This document shows, piece by piece, positions 1-6,523 of a stretch of 12,306 nt of DNA. The DNA is taken from assembly GCA_023300255.1 (NCBI GenBank), contig JALZWC010000285.1:1-12306 (forward strand). The letters run 5' to 3'. A program made the translations under genes and the position numbers. The stretch comes from Saprospiraceae bacterium. GTDB lineage: Bacteria; Bacteroidota; Bacteroidia; Chitinophagales; Saprospiraceae. The number at the start of each line of letters is the position of its first letter. Position 1 is the first letter of the stretch. The notes beneath the pieces are model-generated. The model did no database searches and was not told the origin of the DNA. It worked only from the letters and a program-made list of their open reading frames with translations.

Positions 1-28
1 TAGAGGTTATTCATTGTCCAAATCTTAT

Positions 29-95
29 CATCGGATGGCTGGCGCCGTCCGATGATGAGGTTTCGTTACCATCGGACGGCGCTAGCCATCCGATG
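29..95. repeat. nested inverted repeat (four 11-base modules)
   Basis: Two 26-base arms (29-54 and 70-95) are reverse complements with one mismatch, separated by 15 bases. Each arm is itself a hairpin, because it starts with CATCGGATGGC or CATCGGACGGC and ends with that module's complement. The result is four copies of an 11-base module in alternating orientation. It is clearly more GC-rich than its surroundings. It lies beyond the 3' end of the patatin-like gene, and what lies to its left is outside the window. It could fold as one long stem or two small ones. Its role is unknown; a repeat element or transcript-end structure is inferred. Confidence 0.8.
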
Positions 96-192
96 GTTAG
101 TTTTGCAGTATTACCTCTTTTTTACCTGACGATCTAATAATGGTCTACTTTATTTTGATATTTTCACTAAGGGTTTGACTTGATTTGAAACA

Positions 193-319
193 GAAGGTAG
201 AACCTTCCATGATAGGAGGCACAAAGCAGAGCCTTTGCGCCAGCTAAGAGGAGCTATTCTAATTGTAAGGCTGGCGCAAAGACTCTGCCTTGTGCCTCCT
301 ATCCAGAAGGCTTTGCCTT
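193..319. repeat. long inverted repeat downstream of the patatin-like gene
   Basis: Arms 211-244 and 270-303 (34 bases each) are reverse complements with two mismatches around a 25-base loop. Small hairpins flank them: GAAGGT-AGA-ACCTTC at 193-207 and AAGGC-TTT-GCCTT at 307-319. The outer sequences also pair weakly with each other. The structure sits about 34-160 bases past the stop codon of the minus-strand patatin-like gene, so it could end or protect that transcript. No T-run follows it on the minus strand, so it is not a textbook intrinsic terminator. Confidence 0.75.
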
Positions 320-352
320 ACCAAAAAGATTGCACCATAACAGGTACCTTAT

Positions 353-2599
353 TTATTTCCCACTCCTTAAAAGATTGGTTAATTGGTGTAAGTTCTTTTG
401 ATTCTCTGGCAGGTAAAAAGCATCTAAAATATCTTTTTTTTCTCGAGTAGTTAAATGATAGGTCATGGATGCTTCCTCATTTTTTTTGGTAGGTCTATAA
501 GTAAAACGGATCACATCGAAATTTTCTGCACCAATTAAATCGAAGACGAAACCTAGATTTGTATCGTGTTCGAAGTCTTGTAACTTTAGTATCTTACTTA
601 TAATACCTAAGGGGTTTAGTATGGTACCAATAAGCCCTTCGCCACTTTTGGTAGGAGCCATATCGTCAAATTTATCCTTACTACTTATTTGTACTAAAAC
701 AACACCACTTGTATTTTCAATAATCCAATCTTTGAATACATGGATAAATCGAGTCGCAGAAATAATGCCTTGATTATCTCTAAAACCAGCATCCAAAACT
801 TCTACTTCAGGGATACTAGGAAGGTGTACATTTGGTAAAACGTAAGGATAGGTCGCATTCATTCTTAGAGCAGTAGTAAACCTTAAATTCAAGGCATCTT
901 GATCTTCGAACATCCTTCCAAAATCTATAGCATCTGTCAATACGGTATTTTCTTTTTCCATTTGTATCGGTGTTTTGCTCATATAGGAAACACCTTGTGG
1001 AGAAATCAATAACCGACGACCATCATTTACAATAGATGGGGTAATAAACATCATTGGAATGATCGCTTCTTGTTCTGGGAGCCGATAATCTAAAAGCGTT
1101 TTATCTAATGCTTGGTGGGTGTTTTCATTGAATTGCTTTTCAAAAATATAGCCACGATCTTTATAGTAAGTATACCCACCAGACTCAAAAGAAACCCAAG
1201 GCATGAACAAATCATTAGCTACTATAGCAAAGGTAATGGAGTTTAATAAATCGGTAGAAATATCATCAAGATAACTAGGGCTATATAGATCGATATTCTT
1301 TCCAATTTCTTTCTGATAATATAACTCTCTTAAATAGGCAGCGCCCATCATTCCTCCAGAAGCTCCTGATATTAAAGAAGTATGATTTAAAAATTCGCCT
1401 TCTAAATGTTTATCGACCTGCTGCATAACTTGAGAAGTCCACGTAGCTGCCTTTAAGCCGCCACCGCTGACGCAAAGGAAGACGATTTTTGGTTTGGCAT
1501 TTTGCTGTTTGGCTTTCCAGTTATTTAATATTTTAAGCGTATTAGCTTTATCTTCTTCTACATAATCTGGAAACGATAGCTCTAATAATTGTTGCTGGTT
1601 ATAAGGTGCTAAGCCAACATTATAATTTAATCCGTAAGCTCGATTCTCATGATTGAAAGCATCAAAGCGGGTTAAAAAATTAATACACACCAATATTAAT
1701 AGAATGATCGTCATTCGCCATCGCCCAAACCAATAGGTGACGGCTCCTACTAAAGAAATAATGATCCCTCCAAGGATAAATAGATTAGAAGCAGCTGGAA
1801 ATCTCATATAAGGGTTATCCATCAATAAACCCATCAATATTAAGAATAAAAAGCTAATCAACTGTACAACTAGTACATTCAGATGATTCTGTTTAAATAC
1901 TTTATAAATCAGGCTTTGGTCATAGTGAGTAATACTTCTTACAATTCTAGGGCTAAGCGTATGATTTAGATAAGTATCTACTCGCCAGGAGGTTGCTCCT
2001 GTTCTGATGGATTCAATGTTAATACGTGGTTGACCAGGAGTCAACTGTTTCATTAAATCTGGTGCTGGCTTTTTAGTTTTGGAAGCGTAAGCGAGGATGT
2101 CTTTATTGGTAAATTGAAAATAAAAGGAAAGTAGGGCTATCAATAAGACACCTCCTAGAACAAAACTGGCGCAGTTGAATATGATTTCTTTAAATCCTCT
2201 AAATTCATAGTATCCTTGAAAGTAGACAATATGAACTAAATAAAAAACAAAGAAGGCTGATGGGATGATAAAGTTATTAATACAAAATTTAGTGAAAGGC
2301 TTTTCAAGTGTGGCTAAAAAAGGGAATCGATAAGCATCTAAAAGATAGGTCGTCAAATTCCAAGACATTAGAAACACACCAAACCAAAAACCAACAATAA
2401 AAAAACTCCAAAAATTGACTTCTCCAAGATACTCGGGAGAAAGGAACAAGTATTTTGCTCCAAACAAACTGGCTATATGACCTGATATAAATAAGGCAAA
2501 AATTATCCAAATTCCAATAAGAATAAGATTGCTCCTCAGGTGCAACAAAAGCAACTGAAAAGGAAAAGAATAGTAGGTATTGATAATCCTTTTTCTCAT
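353..2599 (-). CDS. polytopic membrane protein with C-terminal patatin-like phospholipase domain
   Basis: The predicted product is a 748-residue membrane-bound serine lipid hydrolase. The N-terminal part has about six or seven hydrophobic helices, near residues 25-46, 62-82, 105-130, 137-160, 240-262, 272-292 and 294-310. From about 370 onward it shows patatin (PF01734-type) motifs. These are the oxyanion-hole loop SGGGLKAA (378-385), the nucleophile elbow GASGG with candidate Ser414, and the dyad aspartate in LDAGFRDN (Asp603). In the last motif the order is D-A-G rather than the usual D-G-A/G. Patatin enzymes use a Ser-Asp dyad to cleave acyl esters; the actual substrate here is unknown. 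The start is ATG at 2597-2599, preceded by a purine-rich AAAGA but no clear ribosome binding site. It is divergent from truA and appears monocistronic. The domain call is firm; the topology is estimated by eye. Confidence 0.85.
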   Translation of the reverse strand: MRKRIINTYYSFPFQLLLLHLRSNLILIGIWIIFALFISGHIASLFGAKYLFLSPEYLGEVNFWSFFIVGFWFGVFLMSWNLTTYLLDAYRFPFLATLEKPFTKFCINNFIIPSAFFVFYLVHIVYFQGYYEFRGFKEIIFNCASFVLGGVLLIALLSFYFQFTNKDILAYASKTKKPAPDLMKQLTPGQPRINIESIRTGATSWRVDTYLNHTLSPRIVRSITHYDQSLIYKVFKQNHLNVLVVQLISFLFLILMGLLMDNPYMRFPAASNLFILGGIIISLVGAVTYWFGRWRMTIILLILVCINFLTRFDAFNHENRAYGLNYNVGLAPYNQQQLLELSFPDYVEEDKANTLKILNNWKAKQQNAKPKIVFLCVSGGGLKAATWTSQVMQQVDKHLEGEFLNHTSLISGASGGMMGAAYLRELYYQKEIGKNIDLYSPSYLDDISTDLLNSITFAIVANDLFMPWVSFESGGYTYYKDRGYIFEKQFNENTHQALDKTLLDYRLPEQEAIIPMMFITPSIVNDGRRLLISPQGVSYMSKTPIQMEKENTVLTDAIDFGRMFEDQDALNLRFTTALRMNATYPYVLPNVHLPSIPEVEVLDAGFRDNQGIISATRFIHVFKDWIIENTSGVVLVQISSKDKFDDMAPTKSGEGLIGTILNPLGIISKILKLQDFEHDTNLGFVFDLIGAENFDVIRFTYRPTKKNEEASMTYHLTTREKKDILDAFYLPENQKNLHQLTNLLRSGK

Positions 2600-2875
2600 T
2601 CTTTGGTTAAATAATTTTGTTATTATTAAAATTTATATGCCTTTGAAAACGAGTATTATAGCTATTGATTGTTCAAAGCAAGGTGTAATTTTACGACCTT
2701 TATCAATAAGGTGATAGCTTTAAATTTATTAATGAGTATTAATTGTCTGGAATGCCAAATATTCGATCATTAATATATAGCAAAAATATATCCAAGCAAT
2801 GTCTTTTTAAAAGAAGCAGGCGATTCCATTTGTGCTTCTTATGAATCCACGTATTTTTGTAGAATATTAGGATAG

Positions 2876-2969
2876 TCCTATTAGAGTGTAACAACTGTTT
2901 GATGTAGCTGAATCATGCCGTAGGTACGGTATGAAAAAATATATCTGCGGTTACACCCATCCTATTAGA
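2876..2969. repeat. MITE-like element flanked by 10-base direct repeats
   Basis: The sequence TCCTATTAGA occurs at 2876-2885 and again at 2960-2969. Between the copies, GTGTAAC (2886-2892) and its complement GTTACAC (2950-2956) form short terminal inverted repeats. Inside is a near-perfect hairpin at 2913-2934 (10-base arms, two-base loop, one mismatch). This layout resembles a very small non-autonomous transposable element with a target duplication. However, the terminal repeats are short and three bases (CCA) separate the right end from the right direct repeat, so mobility is only inferred. Confidence 0.4.
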
Positions 2970-2973
2970 TGAA

Positions 2974-3140
2974 GTGTAAAAATAAAATTCGTTATTTAAA
3001 CTAAAACCGCTTTAAGAACCCTTCCTCTTCTTCTTGCTTCCCCACGGGGTTCTCAAAGCTTTGCGAACTCTGTGAGATGGCTTGTGTCAAGCAAGAGTTC
3101 GTAAAGCCTATTGGTAAAATGACTAATTTTATTCTTACAC
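2974..3140. repeat. long imperfect inverted repeat before truA
   Basis: Terminal arms 2974-2989 and 3125-3140 (16 bases) are complementary with one mismatch. Imperfect pairing continues inward across most of the element. Near the centre are an inner pair TCTTGCTT/AAGCAAGA (3032-3039, 3089-3096) and a near-perfect palindrome at 3049-3068. It begins with GTGTAA and ends with TTACAC, the same hexamers that bound the neighbouring element at 2886-2956. It ends only 36 bases before the truA start, so it probably lies in or beside the truA leader. Confidence 0.6.
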
Positions 3141-3176
3141 CATTACTTAGAGATACTTTTAGTTACGACAAAATAT

Positions 3177-3920
3177 ATGAGATACTTTGCAGAACTCTCT
3201 TTCAATGGTACTAACTATGTTGGATGGCAGAAACAGCCGACAGGCACTTCTGTGCAAGCAACTATAGATGAAGCTTTGAGTACCATTCAGCGAGAAAAGA
3301 TTGAGGTGATGGGATGCGGTCGAACGGATGCACGAGTTCATGCCACGCAATTCTTTATTCATTTTGATACAGAGAAGCCACTTATTGACAATCTGAAGAA
3401 TAGGATAAATAAATTTTTGCCTAAAGATATAGCCATTAGACGATTTATCTCTGTTGAAGAGAACGCGCATGTGCGATACCATGCAACAAATCGAGCTTAC
3501 GAATACCATATTGAGTTTTATAAAAACCCTTTGAAGACAGACACTGCTTTTTTTTATCCATTTGCGCATCAAATGGACATGAAATTACTACAAGAAGCTG
3601 CTACGTTATTGATAGACTATGACGAATTCTTTCCTTTCTGTAAAAGCCATTCTTCGGCTAAAACGATGTGCTGTGATATCAGAGAATGTAGATGGACAAT
3701 AGAAGAAGGAGTAGATCATTTAGTCTTCCATATAGCTGCAGATCGGTTTTTAAGAGGCATGGTTCGTATGATAGTTGGCATGTGTATCAATGTGGCAACT
3801 CATAAAGTTTCGTTAAAAGAAGTTAAGGAAGCGATGGATAATCAACTGCGATTAGAGCGAAGTTATGCCGTACCAGCACATGGTCTATATCTGACAAAAG
3901 TAGCGTATCCTTTTATTTAA
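3177..3920 (+). CDS. truA: tRNA pseudouridine(38-40) synthase TruA
   Basis: TruA converts uridines 38-40 in the anticodon stem-loop of many tRNAs to pseudouridine. It is a cytoplasmic homodimer that needs no cofactor. The 247-residue length fits the family. The N-terminus has the typical strand and FNGTNYVGWQKQP motif (9-21). The catalytic motif is GCGRTDARVHA (46-56), with nucleophile Asp51. RAYEYHI (about residues 104-110) and the late DRFLRGMVRMIVG motif (about 189-201) also match TruA. The ATG at 3177 gives an N-terminus that aligns directly with the family; no Shine-Dalgarno is evident. A long hairpin starts 30 bases after the stop. Nothing unusual is seen in the protein. Confidence 0.96.
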   Translation: MRYFAELSFNGTNYVGWQKQPTGTSVQATIDEALSTIQREKIEVMGCGRTDARVHATQFFIHFDTEKPLIDNLKNRINKFLPKDIAIRRFISVEENAHVRYHATNRAYEYHIEFYKNPLKTDTAFFYPFAHQMDMKLLQEAATLLIDYDEFFPFCKSHSSAKTMCCDIRECRWTIEEGVDHLVFHIAADRFLRGMVRMIVGMCINVATHKVSLKEVKEAMDNQLRLERSYAVPAHGLYLTKVAYPFI

Positions 3921-3949
3921 AATACTGTTTATTATTTTCTCATAGAATG

Positions 3950-4110
3950 AAGCTGTTTAAGAATGTAGACTGAGATTAGTTGTAAGTGCTTGATTGTTAG
4001 GGCACAGCATTTTTTATTTTTCGTAGCCTTAGCTACGGGAAATCAAAAAAGCGAAGTCATTAACAATCAATGATTTATAAATAAATCAGCTATACATTCT
4101 TAAACAACTT
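3950..4110. repeat. 160-base hairpin element between truA and the next gene
   Basis: Outer arms 3950-3967 and 4093-4110 (18 bases) match as reverse complements with one mismatch. Imperfect pairing continues inward, including TTGATTGTTA against TAACAATCAA, to a central stem CGTAGC-CTTA-GCTACG at 4022-4037. The element fills nearly all of the 204-base gap. It lies between two genes of the same direction, so it could attenuate or stabilise a joint transcript. The extended, partly decayed pairing looks like an aged repeat insertion rather than a plain terminator. Confidence 0.75.
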
Positions 4111-4124
4111 CCATATCAAAAAGT

Positions 4125-4433
4125 ATGTACTACCTATTGATTTCCTTAGTCATTGGCTTATTTATTGCCATGTTATTTTTGAATATATACTTTCGAGTGA
4201 AAGTGTTCAAGGCCTATAAAGTGTTATCTCAAAATAAAGTCGAATTTGATGCTACGCACATCTTTAACGACGAGAAAATGGCTAAAGAGATCTTCCCTCG
4301 ATACCCCCGCCAAAAAGAGAATATTAAAATTTTTGTGAATCATATTCGTTATTCTATAAAAATGGCAACGGTGTTGACAACACTCATAACTGCATTCGGT
4401 GCTATTTTGATGTATTATAGAGAAGTTTTATAA
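4125..4433 (+). CDS. small two-helix membrane protein, unknown function
   Basis: I do not recognise the family. The 102-residue product has a strongly hydrophobic N-terminal helix (about 3-26), a charged middle segment rich in Lys, Glu and Arg (about 27-75), and a second hydrophobic helix (about 79-97) ending near the C-terminus. It lacks a lipobox and a clear signal cleavage site, so it should be an inner-membrane hairpin protein with its polar segment on one side. The ATG at 4125 is the first in frame. It lies 77 bases upstream of the lipoprotein gene on the same strand, and the two may be cotranscribed. Its reading frame and codon use look genuine. Confidence 0.7.
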   Translation: MYYLLISLVIGLFIAMLFLNIYFRVKVFKAYKVLSQNKVEFDATHIFNDEKMAKEIFPRYPRQKENIKIFVNHIRYSIKMATVLTTLITAFGAILMYYREVL

Positions 4434-4449
4434 TAGAGATCAGAAGCCA

Positions 4450-4474
4450 GCTGTCAGACCACTTCGCTGTCAGA
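4450..4474. repeat. short direct repeat GCTGTCAGA x2
   Basis: A 9-base direct repeat occurs at 4450-4458 and 4466-4474, between the small membrane protein and the lipoprotein gene. The copies start 16 bases apart. It could be a paired binding site or a trace of a decayed repeat; nothing else supports a role. Confidence 0.3.
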
Positions 4475-4510
4475 GCGTTTAAATTTAAGACAAAACAAAT
4501 AATAAAAGAC

Positions 4511-5173
4511 ATGAAGAAATTAGGACAACTATGTATATTCTTACTTTGTATTAGCTTAACGAGCTGTTTTGAATTGGTAGAGCAAATAAGCGTAAACGAG
4601 GATGGAACGGGAGAAATGACAGTCACTTTGAACATGTTTGAAAGCAAAAAGAAATTGCAGACATTCCTAGAAGCGCCAGAAAGTATGCACGGATATAATG
4701 CACCTGATCAAGCAGAGGTAGAAGCCTTTTTTGAAAGTGTTGTAGCTACGGTGAGTGAGGTAGAAGGTATTTCTAATGTGAAGAGTGATATCTATTATGA
4801 AGATTTTATTTTTTCTATAAGCGGCTCATTTGATAATGTTTCCGCAATGGGCGAGGCCGTTAAGAAATTTACGAGTGGAATGTCTAAGGGAATGGTCAAT
4901 TTGAAAAATGAGTATCAATACGAAGAAGGTATCTTTAAAAGAACCTTTGAATCTCCTTATAAAGCAGAAAATTATAAAGAAATTCCTATGATGCAGCGCG
5001 TCATTTTAGAATCTGCAAAAATGATTAGTGTTTATCGCTTTGAAAAAGAAATCACTGGAATGACTAGTGCTGATACCCAATTATCTACTGACAAAAAAGA
5101 AGCACGTTTTGAAAGTAGTTTAAGTGATATCGTAAGCGGTTCAAAAACAATTAATAATGAAATCGGATTTTAA
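4511..5173 (+). CDS. putative lipoprotein, unknown function
   Basis: The 220-residue product begins with a lysine-containing n-region and a hydrophobic core ending in the lipobox LTSC, so signal peptidase II should cleave before Cys19. It would then be lipid-anchored in the inner or outer membrane. The mature part starts FELVEQISVNEDGTGEM, a beta-rich opening I have seen in Bacteroidota lipoproteins of unknown function. A mixed polar region follows, with no enzymatic motif that I can recognise. The ATG at 4511 starts exactly at the signal peptide. The stop codon TAA (5171-5173) is already part of the tandem repeat arm that follows. It faces the glucosaminidase gene and may share a transcript with the small membrane protein upstream. 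Confidence 0.8.
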   Translation: MKKLGQLCIFLLCISLTSCFELVEQISVNEDGTGEMTVTLNMFESKKKLQTFLEAPESMHGYNAPDQAEVEAFFESVVATVSEVEGISNVKSDIYYEDFIFSISGSFDNVSAMGEAVKKFTSGMSKGMVNLKNEYQYEEGIFKRTFESPYKAENYKEIPMMQRVILESAKMISVYRFEKEITGMTSADTQLSTDKKEARFESSLSDIVSGSKTINNEIGF

Positions 5174-5286
5174 TAGGTAAGAAGTAAGAAGTAATAGGTA
5201 AGAAGTAATAGGTCAACATCATGTACCTTATTACCTATTACTTTTTACCTATTACCTATTACCTATTACTTCTTACCTATTACCTA
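5171..5286. repeat. stop-to-stop inverted repeat built of 7-base tandem units
   Basis: The left arm (about 5171-5213) is made of 7-base units of two types, AAGAAGT and AATAGGT. The right arm (about 5224-5286) is made of the complements, with more AATAGGT-type units and less regularity. The arms pair over about 40 bases around a short loop containing CAACATCATG. The repeat fills the whole gap between two convergent genes. It contains both stop codons, TAA at 5171-5173 (plus) and TAG at 5284-5286 (minus). It would form a strong hairpin in either transcript and may act as a two-way terminator; this role is inferred. Confidence 0.8.
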
Positions 5287-6093
5287 CTCATCATACTTAT
5301 ACAGATGTAAGTCTTCAATCAATTGAATCAGCTTATTGTGGTAGTTTTTATCTGTAGCATATCCCGCCTTTTTTAGGCCAATGGCCCAATCCTTGTAATT
5401 ATCTTTCTCTAACTTTAGCAGGTGTTTGTATCGCTTTCCAATCAGTAATTCACTATGAGAGCGAAAGCTCTCCCAAGAACTCTTGTAGATTCTGAAGAAG
5501 TCTTTGTGGGTGTCATCAGAGAAATTACTACAATGCCCTTTCTTACATTTTTTAGAAAAACACTTCATTCCAAAGTGATTGTTGTTTTTGGTGGCTAGTT
5601 TACTTGCACCAGCATTGGTTTCAATTAAACCTTGAGCAAGTGTGACACTTGCGGGAATACCAAATTTTTTCATTTCGCTCGTAGCTACGTCAGCATATTT
5701 CTTAACGTAGGCTAATTGCTTTTTAGCTTTTTCGGTCATTACGATAGGCTTCTCTTTTTTTAGGGGGATACCCTTAGCAACTAAATTGGTCGCACCAAAT
5801 AAAAAAGAAGTATTCTTGTTTGGGGTTGCCTGTGTACTTCCAAGATTAGAAAGATTCAAGGCAACAGGTTGAGGGTTAGCTGTATTGCTAATGGCGCTTT
5901 TGGACTTAAAATTCACGTTAAAGTTTAAGTCTTTTTGGAAAGCAAAGAAGGCACAAATACTAAGAAATGCTAACTTGTACCAATTCTTTCTCGCCCAAGC
6001 TTTTACGGACTGTTTAAATGCCCGCATAGGTCGTTTAATCTTCTCTTCCATCAACCGCTCCAGAGAGATTTCAGTAAGTTGTTTGTAATCCAT
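5284..6093 (-). CDS. membrane-anchored GH73-type glucosaminidase
   Basis: The product is a predicted peptidoglycan beta-N-acetylglucosaminidase of the FlgJ/LytG glucosaminidase superfamily. From the ATG at 6091-6093 it has 269 residues. It starts with a basic cytoplasmic tail (1-37), then one hydrophobic anchor (about 38-53), a low-complexity Ser/Asn/Pro linker, and the enzymatic domain (about 132-265). The motif AQGLIETNAGASKLA holds the expected catalytic Glu158. It is followed by NNHFGMKC and a Cys-rich insert (CFSKKCKKGHC), typical of Bacteroidota members. The frame can be extended to a TTG at 6138, and an in-frame ATG lies at 6105. I favour 6093 because only the added part lacks sense as an N-terminus. 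No ribosome binding site settles the choice. It should act in the periplasm during wall growth or division. Confidence 0.85.
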   Translation of the reverse strand: MDYKQLTEISLERLMEEKIKRPMRAFKQSVKAWARKNWYKLAFLSICAFFAFQKDLNFNVNFKSKSAISNTANPQPVALNLSNLGSTQATPNKNTSFLFGATNLVAKGIPLKKEKPIVMTEKAKKQLAYVKKYADVATSEMKKFGIPASVTLAQGLIETNAGASKLATKNNNHFGMKCFSKKCKKGHCSNFSDDTHKDFFRIYKSSWESFRSHSELLIGKRYKHLLKLEKDNYKDWAIGLKKAGYATDKNYHNKLIQLIEDLHLYKYDE

Positions 6094-6324
6094 TTGTAAA
6101 CACATTAATTTTCGAAAACAGGTCAAATCATATCTCAAAATTAAAACAAATAGTTTTATAAAACTAATTATTTTTAAACATTTTTGTTTTACTTATTTAT
6201 TGTATTACATGTAAATAATTGATTATCAATTGTTTATTATTATTTTAAGTTAAAACATTTTTTTAATCAAATTAATGATAGATTTTTTTTTGTTTAAAAA
6301 AAATTACCTTTATAAATAAAGTGT

Positions 6325-6343
6325 GTCATATGTTATATATGAC
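6325..6343. promoter_or_regulatory. candidate operator dyad GTCATAT-N5-ATATGAC
   Basis: Two perfect 7-base half-sites are separated by five bases. The site lies about 230 bases before the glucosaminidase start and 180 before the oxidoreductase start. Size and symmetry fit a dimeric repressor site, but AT-rich DNA gives such dyads by chance. No regulator gene is nearby. Confidence 0.25.
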
Positions 6344-6392
6344 TAAAATTTATTAATAGACTATATTATTTCCTTCTTTTTAAATGTAACTG

Positions 6393-6486
6393 GTAACTAT
6401 TCAGCACACAAACCAGAACTCCCCCCGACCCCCTCCCTTTCTAAGGGAGGGTCGGGAAGGGTTCCCTTCACGTGCTGAATAGTTAC
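6393..6486. repeat. hairpin with GC-rich core in a divergent promoter region
   Basis: Perfect 15-base arms GTAACTATTCAGCAC (6393-6407) and its complement (6472-6486) enclose a second, GC-rich stem. In this inner stem CCCGACCCCCTCCCTT pairs with AAGGGAGGGTCGGG except for one bulged C. The element ends 37 bases before the oxidoreductase ATG. Because both neighbouring genes start here and point away, it is not a terminator for either. It could affect the leader of the plus-strand gene or be an inserted repeat. Confidence 0.8.
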
Positions 6487-6523
6487 TGTATAGTTTTAAA
6501 ATGTACCTGTAATATTTTTTTCA

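Larger units (their letters stand above)
2600..3176. other. divergent intergenic region with repeat elements
   Basis: This 577-base gap between the patatin-like gene and truA must hold the promoters of both, since they point away from each other. No convincing ORF or RNA gene is visible. The half next to the patatin-like gene (2600-2810) is AT-rich and contains a spaced dyad ATTAAT-N4-ATTAAT at 2728-2743. A small hairpin (AAGAAGCA / TGCTTCTT) lies at 2811-2840. The truA-proximal half is filled by two adjacent inverted-repeat elements, listed separately. I found no confident Bacteroidota-type -7 box (TAnnTTTG). Confidence 0.7.
6139..6523. other. divergent AT-rich promoter region
   Basis: Between the minus-strand glucosaminidase and the plus-strand oxidoreductase the sequence is extremely AT-rich from about 6139 to 6390, with many A and T runs. 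This suits promoters for both genes and possibly nucleoid-protein binding. It holds a dyad at 6325-6343 and a GC-rich hairpin at 6393-6486, both listed separately. No ORF or RNA gene is apparent. Confidence 0.6.

Noticed and set aside
235..450. 71-codon plus-strand ORF
   Set aside because: It runs through the hairpin arm at 235-303 and into the 3' end of the patatin-like gene on the other strand; no protein-like features.
2304..2510. 68-codon minus-strand ORF
   Set aside because: It is an out-of-frame shadow within the membrane half of the patatin-like gene.
3159..3572. 137-codon minus-strand ORF
   Set aside because: It is antisense to truA, whose catalytic motif and family length are clear.
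4402..4647. 81-codon minus-strand ORF
   Set aside because: It is antisense across the gap and the lipoprotein signal peptide, with no independent support.
5171..5286. CRISPR array
   Set aside because: Units are only 7 bases, without unique spacers, and the two halves are inverted; no cas genes are present.
5885..6088. 67-codon plus-strand ORF
   Set aside because: It is antisense to the glucosaminidase N-terminus, including its membrane anchor.
6094..6138. TTG-initiated extension of the glucosaminidase to 284 residues
   Set aside because: It needs a rare start in AT-rich sequence without a ribosome binding site; ATG at 6093 (or 6105) is simpler.
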